From contig NC_067205.1 in NCBI RefSeq assembly GCF_026262505.1, forward strand, positions 1,178,001-1,242,000: a DNA stretch of 64,000 bases, read 5' to 3'. This document shows positions 43,486-54,181 of the stretch, one piece after another. Source of the stretch: Trichomonas vaginalis G3. Taxonomy: Eukaryota > Parabasalia > Trichomonadida > Trichomonadidae. Below the pieces are notes generated by a model. It did no database searches. It had not been told where the DNA came from and saw only the letters and a list, made by a program, of their open reading frames with translations. A program made the position numbers and the translations under genes. Numbering within the stretch: position 1 is the first letter of the stretch; every line of letters starts with the position of its first letter.

Positions 43486-43555
43486 TTATTTTTATCACGA
43501 ATGACCTCATTGCTGACAAAAATAAATGACCTTATTATTTTTCTCATTCATGACC

Positions 43556-46510
43556 TCAGAACTTAAGCTTTCTTATGAATGAAGTCTTAGTCTGAATAGA
43601 AAAGTTAAACTTTTCAGCAAAGCAAGGACTAGAAGACTTACATAAGTCAAATCCAATCTCTTGACCATCATGAAATGCTTTGTAAAGTTTCATAACACTG
43701 AACTCAGAGTCTTTGTCAAATTTTCCTTGCGGAACCATTAAACCTTTATCTTCATTGTAATAGCATTGTATAGCTTCAGGAAACATTTCATTAGCTGTTA
43801 AAGCAAGGACGTCTTGTTTGACACCTTTGCAACGTGCATGGAATGCAACTTCATTTAAATCGTTAGTGAGTAAGTCTATGTAAGTCTTCTTTCCACAAAA
43901 TATTGACTTGTATGCTAAACTTTGTTTTCCAGGTGTTATTTCTGCAAAGTCGCTATGAAATTGACCAAGGTTTTTACCAATGAGAACTCTTCCATAACGT
44001 TTCTCAAACTCTTCAGCTAAACGAGGGATATCTTCATTGTAGAGATGCATACTGTCGGTATCGCTATAAAAGATGTCCATTCCTAAGTCTTCAGCAGTAC
44101 AGAATACTTCACACATTATTCTCTTCGACATAGATAGAATATTAACACCAAGTGGACAGAAGTTAAAGTGTCTGCAAATGCTTTTCGTTAGCTTGAAAAT
44201 AGTTTTATCTGAACCATCCAAACCTTCGAACTTCACTATATGGTTGTAGTTTCTGATGGCATATCTTATAGCATCTTTGTCATTTACTATGGTTATTTTT
44301 GACTCAATAGGAGATAGAATAGTTTTGCCATAAATACTGTTCAGAATGAGCTTTATATTTTCTTGCAAAGGATTTCCTTCTTTCTTATACTTTAACCTTA
44401 ACTCAAACAACTTCTTTACTTCATCTCTTATTCTAATATCTCTGTTTCCATCGTAATAGTATCCTTGCAACACTTCACATTTGACACCTTGATATTTTAT
44501 GAGGTCTTGTAATGTTATATGGTCAACATACATTAAACAGCAAGTGTTTGAACTTCTGGGAACGTTAAGTTCTGGATTTAGTTCAGGGTCACAAACTATT
44601 AAAGGAAAGTGTCTATGTATTCCAATCTCTGTTATCTTAATGAGAACAAAGAAGCCAGACATAAACTTTTCACCAATGGGTTCCTTTTGGTCGTCATCGA
44701 ATAAATGCTTTAACAAATATTCAGTGCTTAACATCTCATCCTTCAATACTTTTGGAATTCCTTCTAAAGTATAAAGTCTTGCTATAGCGGATGGATATAA
44801 TGAAACAGCGTCGAAGTCAGCAATGAGTTTCTTTTCGCTCTTTTGTTTAATGTTATCTGACAACATACATCTTCCACCTTGAATGCATCTCGAAATAAAT
44901 TCTCTTGGTTTATTTGAGAGGTCATATAAATTTCCATTCGGGAAGTACACTCTGTTCTCAAACAATTTGTTAGCAATAGAACAAATACTAACGTAGTCAT
45001 AAACGTTTAAATCAAATTCTTTTAATATATCATTGCGGAACTTAACAAAACCTTCTCTTAAAATTCTTACATCTTGTTTGCAATAAAATGTGCTATACTT
45101 TTCTAAGTCGAAGTGGTTTTCATCTATTCTGCAACCTTTGATGGAATCTATGTTTTTCATAAATGTATCTGCATCCTGGATAAACTTACACGCTTCAGAA
45201 ATGACACCAGTTCTGTTGTCATTTGCTAACAAAACTGCTGTAGTAGTTGTATGGAAATACTTCTTTCGGTCCTGTTTGTAAGTTAAACATAGCAGGAAAT
45301 AGTTTAAGCTTCTTATTTATAACACTGTAAGAGTCTTTTATAATAATTGCCCTTCCTTTATATAAGCCAGTTATTTGCATTGTTCGTGAACCTTTAATGA
45401 TGGGAGTTCCTTTCACTTCTGTCATGTGTCTTAAGATGAAGTTTATATCATAGCTGAGGTTATGGAAATATATTAAACTCTTGTCAGGAAGTCGTTCCAA
45501 AAATTCTGTTGCACAGTTCTGACCCCAAATGCTTTGACTCACTGAACCATCTTCACTGTCGTAACAGATGTTAAAAGCTTTATGAAAGCCATCCGTACTA
45601 CACTCAAAGTCAGCAAAGAAAACGTGCTCAGGAATGAACTTGCACTTATTTTTATTTACTTCTTTTGACTCGGCTTTCTTCTTCAGTTGTACACAATACT
45701 TTGGAGTATATGTCAAATCTTTAAATGGTGCAAGGTTCTGTTTATATAAGTCAGTCGTATATGTGAAAAGTTCTCCATAAGAAATAGGTTCGAAATATTT
45801 GCACTCCCACAATGTTTTCATAACATCCCATAGCGGTGTAGTTCTATCCATGCGAACTACATATTTATCTTCTCTCTTTGTATAAATCTTCATCTGTTTC
45901 TCAATGTTCATTCCACCACACTCCTTCAAGATTTCTATATAGTTGCGAATGAAATATGTTGTCATTGGAAGTCTTTCATTTAGCATGTAGTGGTCTTCAA
46001 CAAGAAGTAAGTCAATAGTTCGAACAGTTTTACATTCTTTTGGTATGTATCTCTTTATTTCATTATGTCTTGAGTCATTGAAGTAACCAATGGTAACATT
46101 AAATGCTATACCTGTTGCGTCAGAAATTTCTTGTACTTTACTTTGAGGAAAGTCTCTAACACGAATGACTTCTCTCATGTGGTCAATAGTTTCTTCATTT
46201 ACTCCAGCCTGAATGCAAGCATAAACGAAACAATTGTCCTCTGTCATAAGTGTTGCAGTTCTTTTGTTCAGTTCATTGAAGATTTGGTAGCGTTCAAGAT
46301 TTATAGGTAATGTGCAAAGATACTTCCAGAACTGACCGCTTCTCTTCTTATAAAACTTCTTTTCACCAAGGATTTCATTCCAGAAGTCATCTATATCTTG
46401 TTTATCTCCTGTTTGTTTAAGTCTGTTCAATAATCTTTTCTTCTTTCTGTCAGTGTGCTTTCATCTCTATATGGTCGCTTCTGTGGCTTTCCTTTCTTAA
46501 CATCTGACAT
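43556..46510 (-). pseudogene. DNA polymerase B of element B1, broken
   Basis: Replicative family B polymerase of the Polinton (protein-primed) type. The N-terminal part has an OTU-like patch (DNCFVYACIQAG) common in these polymerases. Exonuclease motifs include FFADFECS and NLSYDINFIL; polymerase motifs include DFDAVSLYPS (A), LNSIYGK (B) and YSDTDSMHL (C). The start is placed at 46510, two bases before the gap. It is broken, about one or two breaks, but the motifs are well kept, so the copy is not very old. Convergent with the penton-like gene. Confidence 0.85.
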
Positions 46511-46511
46511 C

Positions 46512-46611
46512 NNNNNNNNNNNNNNNNNNNNNNNNNNNNNNNNNNNNNNNNNNNNNNNNNNNNNNNNNNNNNNNNNNNNNNNNNNNNNNNNNNNNNNNNN
46601 NNNNNNNNNNN
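46512..46611. other. Assembly gap, 100 N
   Basis: Exactly 100 N, the usual scaffold placeholder of unknown length. It starts right at the beginning of the PolB gene, and the sequence to the right looks less AT-rich. The order and distance of B1 and B2 are therefore not certain. Confidence 0.99.
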
Positions 46612-47105
46612 GTTTTGCGGTCTCCAGCTGGTGTCTGACCTTCGTAATTGCGCATGTTCTTGAGAGCTCCAGTTGTAAATGATTGTAGGATGAAGAGTCT
46701 CTCAGACTGCTTGAGGGTAGTCTTCACGGTCACGAACCGAATCTGTGGTACGAGTCGAATCGGTCGATTTGAGGGAAGAGACTGAAAGCCTGTCGTCTTC
46801 CATAGGGGCTGTGGCATAATCTTTGCGGAAGCGGTTCAGACCTTCTTCGAACTCTTGGTCTCTCTTCGATTGAGATTGGAATTGGAATTGCTGGTGGAGC
46901 TTGCTGGAACATCCAAGGGTTGGGGAAGTAAGCATAGGCTGAGGAGGGTAGTTCGGGAAGCCTTGTGGTGGGTAGTAACCTTGAGGTGGAAATTGGTAGT
47001 AATTTGGTGGAGGGACTTGCTGAACTGAGGTTGCTGAGGTGCAGGGGCTGGTGCTTTAGGTTCCTCTGGTTTGGGAATGGGCTCGGTTGGTGGTACGTCG
47101 GACAT
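46612..47105 (-). pseudogene. Pro/Tyr/Gln-rich protein, broken
   Basis: Opens MSDVPPTEPIPKPEEP, followed by Pro/Gln-rich and Gln/Ser-rich low-complexity segments and a charged part (RDQEFEEGLNRFRKDY). It runs into the gap. No family recognised; a virion or linker protein is possible. Broken. Confidence 0.35.
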
Positions 47106-47117
47106 CTGTTTGTGGCT

Positions 47118-47345
47118 TAACCGTCGGAAGGAAAAACCTTTCCTGTCGGAAGGAAAAACCTTTCCTGTGAAGGAAAACCTTTCCTGTCGGAAGGAAAAAC
47201 TTTTTTCTGAAGTTCGACCAAAAGTTCTCAATTTTCGAAAATTTGAATGGTTTACGGACGGACAACTGGAAGAGTCCTTCCTGTCGTCGGGAAAATTTTT
47301 TCCAGTTGTCGGGAAAATATTTTCCTGTCGGATGGAAGGACTCGG
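47118..47345. repeat. Palindromic GTCGGAAGGAAAAACCTTTCCT-type repeats
   Basis: Near-palindromic units with GGAAGGAAAAACCTTTCC recur about four times between 47118 and 47205. Related units with TCGGGAAAATTTTTTCC and TCGGGAAAATATTTTCC follow at about 47287-47325. The strand-symmetric units sit between a minus-strand and plus-strand coding region. Candidate origin iterons, a divergent promoter or element-end repeats. Confidence 0.6.
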
Positions 47346-47349
47346 AATA

Positions 47350-48590
47350 CCAGAAGGATTTGACGAGGCAATTTACCTTATAGAGATAAATGAAGTTGTT
47401 TAAGCAAGTACTTGCGCAGGGTAATGAAGCCCAAGGTCAAGTTCACCACTATTTCTGGAAGGTCTACACTTCAGCTCGAGACTTCGACTGGAATTCCAAT
47501 TCAAATACCAGACGGGACAGCCTACGATGGCATAAAGGACGCCAAAAGAGAAGCTCTTGTTAAGTTCCTAAACAAACGTCCTTGGATAAAAAATACCAAA
47601 CAAGGAGAACCCCCTACCCCATATGAAATTGGCAATTCAGTCTCTCCTTCACTTCTCGGGTCAGCCGTTCTACATAACCTGTGAAGGCGACATCCAACCA
47701 GTTCAGTTCAACCTTAACGTTTTGAGTAAAAACATTTTTTTTCATTTTTTGAATGAAGCAAGTTAAATTCGTCCCACACCAATCTCAATGGACCGAATTG
47801 AAGAGTTTCAAGCCATGGTGTTGAAGACGTTGAGAACGACATAGACGGCGAACTTGAAGGAGCTCAAATCACAATTGCAACCAAAATTGCAGGAGTCAAG
47901 GAACAGATAGCTCCACTTAAAGCTACCAAAGCTACTCTTGACCTCATGGATAGTTACCGTTTAGATGTCAAGAGTGGAATAAGACATTTTAAAATTAAAA
48001 CTTCTAAACTACGAAAGCTATACTCCAAAAGTTAGCAGAAATGAGAAGACTTTACCAGAGCTACTTACATGTAAGGGACTTACCTTCAAGCAGTCCGACC
48101 AAAGATGAATTTTCTGACATTGTCCCAATTTTGTCCGAAAGTCAGCTCAGATGTTTTGAACTGCTCCCAACATATCCGGAATATGAACGTTTGCCTGACT
48201 CTTCCGCAATCTCAAAAAACGTTTTTTGGTTCTCATGTTCGAAACTTTTATCGGAAGAGACAACAAACGTTCAGAAGAAGACAAGATATTATTTAAACTT
48301 GTTGTATGACATAACTGTCATAACAAGCTTTTTGAAGTAAAACCGCCATTCTCAAACCACTTCATTTTTCGATGTCCGAACAAGCACCGAAGCCGAACAC
48401 AATAGCAGATGTCCTTTCAAGGTTGCCAGACAAGCGCCCAGTTCAAATTCAAATTGCCCAATTGAAAGCTCATCTGACAAACACCATTAAGACTCTCCAA
48501 AGTAGTCTTATGACAGAGATGACCAATCTCAAAGTCGAAGTCCTCACGAACCAAGCTTTCCAATGAGAAATGCCTGAACGATTTCACGAA
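47350..48590 (+). pseudogene. Plus-strand coding remnants, unknown
   Basis: Several short plus-strand frames: about 90 aa from 47412 (PKVKFTTISGRSTLQ), about 99 aa from 48041 (MRRLYQSYLHVRDLP), and about 64 aa from 48372 (MSEQAPKPNTIADVLS, helical). They look like small decayed genes of a viral-type cluster with a more G/C-rich codon use than element B1. I recognise none of them. Confidence 0.3.
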
Positions 48591-48694
48591 ACCTTGCACA
48601 TTTACGCGAGAGAGAACCGAGACCTTGCCAGACTCATCTACCGTTTCTTCGAAGAGATAGACGCCATCTGGAAGGTACTCGGAAAGGACAGAAC

Positions 48695-49085
48695 ATGCAA
48701 CACCCGTACTTCGTGAACACAGAATTGCCGAAGGTATTATCAAAGAAGAGGAAGGAGGAAGAAGAGGAAGAAGAGGAAGAAGAGGAAGAAGAGAAACACG
48801 AAGAAGTTCCTGAAGCCGCTACATGGGCAACCCTTGTTGCGATGACGGTTACGAAATTTCCCAACCCTACCCATACCAAATCCGCAACAGGGAGACCGGC
48901 AAGGTTCTTACCCCAGTCCTCAACAACTTGGGACACTTGAACCTTAACCTTCGGATCGCGGTTCAATCTCCATGGGCAAGCTTGTCGCAATTCAATGGGT
49001 TCCAAATCCAGGCAAGAAGACGAAGGTCAGACACATTGACGGTGACAAGCTCAACAACCGTAAGGAGAACCTCGAGTGGTTCTAA
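48695..49085 (+). pseudogene. Glu-rich segment and HNH-endonuclease-like end, broken
   Basis: A GAGGAAGAA repeat (about 48743-48795) encodes a Glu run. Further on, the frame at 48972-49085 has LVAIQWVPNP, VRHIDGDKLNN and NLEWF, the signature of the HNH_3 endonuclease family common in phages and virus-borne homing nucleases. YQIRNRETGKV just upstream is like the NUMOD4 module that precedes such HNH domains. Such enzymes nick DNA to spread themselves. Broken. Confidence 0.6.
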
Positions 49086-49175
49086 GAGTAAAAAAATTTT
49101 ATTTTAGGGGGAAACCCCAAGTAAATTTAGGTGTTTATTTGGATAAGTATGTTAAATTAAGGGTAATTTGCAAAA
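49086..49175. other. Non-coding spacer
   Basis: T/A-rich stretch with TTTTATTTTAGGGGGAAACCCC; no gene. Confidence 0.4.
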
Positions 49176-49547
49176 TTAGTTCCCTACCTTTGAATTGGGC
49201 TCTTTCGTTATCCCAGTTGCGTAGGAGGTCGTCCCAGAGGAGTTGGTAGAATTGCCAATCCAAGGACGATTTGTCCTCCAGGCTTGAGGATGTACTGCTC
49301 GTAGAGTTTCATGACCTCTGCCTTGCACCAGACACCCTCTCCCTTTGGAACGTAAGGCTTCTTCGAAGTGCTCGAATGCGATTGGCTGCGTGACCATCCG
49401 AAATGACACTTTTTTGTCCGTTTGGTCAATGTTTGTGTCTCGTGCCATAGTCGATGAAAATACAGACAAACAGGTATATATATGAGTTTTGAGACCAAGA
49501 ATGGTGTAACTCGACCTGTCCGATTCAAAGACTCCGAGGGCGACCAT
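49176..49547 (-). pseudogene. Possible methyltransferase-like remnant
   Basis: Minus-strand frames overlap here. One includes MKLYEQYILKPGGQIVLGLA, which resembles the LKPGG-hydrophobic turn of many SAM-dependent methyltransferases; no SAM-binding motif was seen. Weak evidence. Broken. Confidence 0.25.
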
Positions 49548-49714
49548 GAAATTAAACGGAAATTAGCTAGGAAGGAATATAAAATGGACTGGTTGCCCCA
49601 CCTCCACCTCCACCACCTTTACCTGTTCCTCAAGTAAATAAGCCTTTCCCGTTCCCAAGAATTCCCACATTTTAATTCAAATTCGAATAAAAATTTTTTA
49701 TTTCATGCAATGTT
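49548..49714. other. Spacer with Pro-rich coding trace
   Basis: A CCACCTCCACC run can encode polyproline (about 49596-49660) on the plus strand; too short to call a gene. Confidence 0.3.
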
Positions 49715-51851
49715 TTATTTCTGTGCCGTCTTCAAGTATGCCCCAGTACTTACGCTTGGAGAGGACATGAACTTCGGTGAAAATTTTGTCCAATTTGAAT
49801 TGACCCATCTTTTCACCGACCATGCCCATTTCAATGATTTGTTGTACCCTTCTTCGTTCGTCATGAGTGCGTCAATGTTCTCATAGTAAACCACAACTTT
49901 CGATTTGACTTCGGAGAAGAATTTGTTGTAGTTGTCAAGGACTGCCTTTGCGAACTGAGGGGTAAGACCAATGTTCGACAATAGGTTTTAATGTGGTTAC
50001 TAAGCCACTTTGACCTTGAGTGAATTCGTACTTCAAAACAAAAGGAGAAAACCTTTCAACAAAGTTGTCGACCTTCTCATAATGTTTACTCTTCATCTCT
50101 TGAGGTTTTTTAATGGAATATCCCCATGTCGAATTCATAAGCAATTTCAGTGTCATTGCGAGTTTGGGGTTTGAAGCTTTCCTAATATCATAGAGTTGTT
50201 GTATGACTTTTCCAACTGTATAGTTCCTTCCTGGGAACTCTCCATCTTCGTTTGGAATTCCAGTCGGGATATATTGGACGAACCTCATGTACGCAGCGTT
50301 AAGGTCGACATAGTATATCTTTTCATCTGAGTCGAACTTGTCGCAACCAATTGGTCCAGTTTGTGGAAATTCAAGTGAGTCTCTTATCTTCTGAGAAACT
50401 TCTCCTGTTATCTCATAAACATCGTCGAAGCAACCTGTTTCATATAAAACCTTCTGACCTAACTCAGATGCTCTCCAATACAATTTGACGTCAATTGGAT
50501 GTCTCAATGGAAGTTTGTTTATAGCATCTTGAAGTTCTTGCAACCTCATTGGAAGTTCTTCTGGTTCAGGTTGGTATCCGAACAATCCAACTCCTTGTGG
50601 AATTGTGTACTTCTTTTGTACTAGAACTTTGTCTGGAACAACTTTTGGTCTTGCTAACAGTGAAAAGTTTGTTTCGTCTTTTGGTACAAAAGTTTCTGTC
50701 AGCTTGTCATCTGGAATTGGTTCCAACAAACCTTTCTCGAAAAGAATGTTTACAGCTCTGACAATGTTGCACTTGCCTTTTCCGAACAATGGGTTTGTAA
50801 GACTTTCGTTCAACATGAAGTGGTTGTGGACAATTACAATCTTCAACCATGGTAAATTGAACTCAACAACATAGTCGTCATGTGAAGAACCTTTAGCTGT
50901 AGGTATGTTGACTCGGATATTGACATTTGCCAACGGTGCAATTTTTGCCAATTGACCTCTGAGAATGTACCTTGTCTTCACACATGACTCAAGATACTTC
51001 ATCTTCTCTTCTGTAACAAGACCAGAGTTCCTGAGACATGTAAGAATGCAAGGTTCATTGACAATTGTTTCAATTGAATTGTAAATTCCATACCTTGTCA
51101 AGTCAATGTCAGACTTATTTATGAACGGGAAGTATCCAGCATGTTGTCTGACTGCTTGAGGGTTAGGTTGGTACCATTCGAACTTGACACTTGCAATTCC
51201 TTCAATTGCATTCAAAATGTCTGAGTCGGAGTCAACCATTTGTTCTCTCTTTGTAGTCTTGAAAGCGTCAAGAAGCATTGCAGCTGTTGTGACATTGCCA
51301 TGTGCATAGTAAATGTGACCATCCAAATCTGTTATGGTCAATCTGAGATTGTATCCTTTCTTATTTCCATCTTGTATGGCAGCAAGTACACCCATGAAGC
51401 CTTCTTTGTTCTTTCCTTCTTCAAAATTTACTGTAAAGGTTCGACCAGATGTAATTTTACTTCTAACCTCACGATACTTTTCATATGCATATCTTGTTCT
51501 TTCCATGGGAGCATGTGCGTCTTCACCTTTTCCTTTTTTCCTCCTCAAAGGATGCAATTGTTCGTCATGTTTCCAGTAGAATCTGGCAAAGCCGTCGTGT
51601 CCTTCAACCTGTGGCTCAGTAACATCGAAAGGCATGTCCATAAGACGTTCTTCTTCTAACCTCTCTAACCTGTTTGGATAATTTGTGCGTGCTGTTTCCA
51701 AGTCCATTTCATAGGTCAGACCAGCCAGTTTGTCATAGACTTTTATGGGTCTTCCCTTCCTATATTTAAACTTCTTTGAAACTTTCCAACCATATCTTTC
51801 TAACTCTGCTTTTATTCTAGCAGACCTTCTATCCATTCTATACGGGGGCAT
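49715..51851 (-). pseudogene. Second, divergent DNA polymerase B (element B2), broken
   Basis: Starts MPPYRMDRRSARIKAELERYGW with a basic N-terminal domain unlike the PolB at 43556. It includes an OTU-like patch (PCILTCLRNSGL), polymerase motif A-like YYVDLNAAYMRF, motif B-like KLLMNSTWGYS and a motif C-region block YYENIDALM. It is shorter than a typical Polinton polymerase. A T-rich TTTTTATAAAA segment precedes the start. Broken, about one or two breaks. It clearly represents another polymerase lineage than element B1's. Confidence 0.7.
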
Positions 51852-51881
51852 TTTTTATAAAAATAAAAAAATGTTTTTTCT

Positions 51882-52106
51882 TTACTTTACATAACCGCCT
51901 GCTGCCATAAGTCTTTGACGCCAACCCATACCAGCTAATGAAGGTTGACTTGGTTTAGTTTGGAAACTAAACTTTGGTTTTGGTTTATCTTCAGTTTTTG
52001 GTTTTTCTTCTTCTATCGGTTTTTCGTCACTTTTCGGTTCCTCTGACTTTACCTCACTTGCAGGTATGGTTGTGTCGTCAACATCTTCATAAATATCATA
52101 TGCCAT
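51882..52106 (-). CDS. Small acidic/Lys-rich virion-like protein, 74 aa
   Basis: MAYDIYEDVDDTTIP, a Lys/Glu/Pro middle (EEEKPKTEDKPKPK) and a C-terminal LAGMGWRQRLMAAGGYVK. The Gly-Gly-aromatic end resembles the AGYGG segment of the coiled-coil protein in element A and the type of sites cut by adenovirus-like maturation proteases. The frame is open, directly upstream of PolB on the same strand. Role inferred from pattern only. Confidence 0.45.
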   Translation of the reverse strand: MAYDIYEDVDDTTIPASEVKSEEPKSDEKPIEEEKPKTEDKPKPKFSFQTKPSQPSLAGMGWRQRLMAAGGYVK

Positions 52107-53056
52107 TTGTTTTTTTTCCTTTCAACTTTTTGTGTTTGTTGTAAAGTTTAGAATATTTCGACTCTAAGTCAATGAGTGTTCTATAATGAACTGTTGGTCA
52201 GTGAAGTAAACTTTTCCATCTGTTTTCTCGAAAGCTCCTTCAGACTTCAATATTTTATTTTGTGAGAGTCTGTTTCTTTTTGAGATACTAGCCGTTCCAT
52301 TTCTATGAAAGTGACTTTATAGTTAGGGTTTGTATTTCCAGACCTGGCACTTTCTATTATTGAATTTTTCTCTTCATCTGTAAGTTCTTTGACAGTTTTG
52401 ACAATGGTTCTGAACTTTTTGTTTGTGGTGTCAAATCTACCGTTTCAACTTCTTCGGTCATTTCATCTCAGTAAAAAAAATTTAGTTTGGTTTGTTTTCA
52501 ACTGGTTGTTGTTGTTTTTTAAGTCGGTCTAAAACTTCCTGAGGTATAGGAAGAACTTGACAAACACTTGTAACTGCTGGAAGTCGACAAATCCATCTTG
52601 AACCATTTGTCTCAATGCTGTATTGTTCATTTCATCTCAGTAAAAAAATTTACATTCCCCACGTTTGAGGCGGTTGAGGTTGGTTGTTTTTACCCACTGT
52701 TGTGCATTGGTATATATCCTCTGTTAAAGAATTTTCACCTTGGTCCATATAGTGTCCTGCTTGGTTATAGTAGTCATTTGCTTTGTTATAATAGTTTCCT
52801 GCTTGTCTTCCTACATTGTCCATCCATCCTTGAACTTTTCCTCTTGTTTCAGGATTTGGAATAAGATTTGCTGCATTCTCGTGCTACCTCCCAACCTTTC
52901 TGTACATTTGTATAATAGGTTGTGCTTTCTCTTTAAGTATACCTAATGTACTCAAAATCTTCCTTCCAATTCCAAATGCACCTCTGGCTATTGTTCCACT
53001 GCGGGTAAAAATCTAGATGCGACTCCTGCTAATGCGCCAAATAAACCCATTTCTTA
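52107..53056 (-). pseudogene. Small virion-like genes, broken
   Basis: Minus-strand coding traces. One starts MGLFGALAGVASRFLP, an amphipathic/hydrophobic peptide like the membrane-active minor proteins of adenovirus-like capsids; a similar MGFFSKIGN start occurs at 56427. Two starts near 52464 and 52633 are each preceded by the same TTTACTGAGATGAA segment, a variant of the element promoter motif. Broken, several breaks. Plus-strand frames here are mirrors. Confidence 0.35.
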
Positions 53057-53066
53057 TGGGTTAAAA

Positions 53067-54104
53067 ATGACGAATTCAAACAAGGACCCGTATGTTTCTA
53101 AAGCAACAAAGAAAGCACTCATGGTAAAAATCTTTAGTTCAACACCAAATGCTTGGTTTATGGATATCTTGGAAAACATTCCAAGGTATAGAGAAGATGG
53201 ACCACCATACTGGCTAATATTTGTTGGTCAAAACACAAGATACTGTGAAGCCATACCATTATGGTCCAAAAATATTTTAGATGTGAAAACTGCTTTGACA
53301 ATATTTGTTGAACAAATACCATCCAACAAAACTGACATCTGACTGTGAAAGTTCTTTCAAATCAGACGATATTAAAAACTATCTGCGTTCAAAAAATGTA
53401 AACCAATATTTCATTGTCGACCAAAACCATTCTGCTCTTGGTGTCATTGACAGTTGTAAAAAATCTTAAAGACTTAAATCAACCACAAGGTGGTGAGGTA
53501 GGTGAGATGTCATATGACGACAAGTATAGACACTTCTCCATGGCAAAGATGAGACAAGTTTTAAATATTTACAATAGCCGTAAACAAAAAGGTTTGGGAA
53601 ACCATTCCCCCGAAAAGAAAAAAACAACCCTGACTTAGAGAAAGACTATATATTTAATAGTTTAGTCAAAAGGATGAACAAGAAAGAATGCCAGGCTTCA
53701 AACTTAAGAAAGGTGACAAAGTAAAAATAGAAATACCTAAACGCGACCCATATGAAAATACTATTGACTATGACAACAATGGGAACCCGACAGGTACTCG
53801 CATTCGTGTTCGTAAAAATAGAAGAAAGTATACAAGAGAATATTATGAAGTTTTAGGCAAACATGGCAAAATGTACAGACTGCAAGCAGAAGATAAAACT
53901 ACTATTGTCAGACCTCGTTTCAAACTTGTCAAAGTTCAAGGTGGTATACTTTCAAAGACAGTTCCTAACAAATATAAGACAATCCTGACGAATATGCTAA
54001 AGAAGTTGAAAATGACGACTAAGCATTTCTATACCATGCGTAAACTGTCATGTAAGGTGGCATGTAGTCTTTACTTTGTCCCGTTGTTTCTGCATATCCT
54101 GTAA
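53067..54104 (+). pseudogene. Retroviral-type (Maverick c-)integrase, broken
   Basis: The catalytic core begins WFMDILENI, has the FVGQNTRYCEAIPL strand and later ALGVID-like sequence, then a C-terminal SH3/chromodomain-like part (GDKVKIEIP, YTREYYEVLG, MYRLQ). This is the layout of the integrases used by Polintons to insert into the genome. Plus strand, divergent from the small virion genes. Broken, about three breaks. Confidence 0.65.
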
Positions 54105-54181
54105 TGCGATGTGTATGGCTTCCTCCTCCCTCAGTGTTACTCCAGTAACAATTTATAGCAAACTTAACGTCGTCTTTAACA

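Larger units (their letters stand above)
38917..46511. mobile_element. Element B1: Polinton-type virus-like element, cut by an assembly gap
   Basis: Begins about 20 bp after the amylase stop with a GC-rich hairpin and carries, in order, small unknown genes, a membrane protein, a double-jelly-roll capsid gene, a minor-capsid-like gene and DNA polymerase B. It ends at the 100-N gap, so its right end is not seen. Most genes are open; the element is broken, about four breaks. It is probably of moderate age. It may continue into B2 across the gap, but B2 has its own, different polymerase. Confidence 0.75.

Noticed and set aside
51240-51659. 139-codon plus-strand frame
   Set aside because: Antisense of the second polymerase gene, with no start signal or motif.
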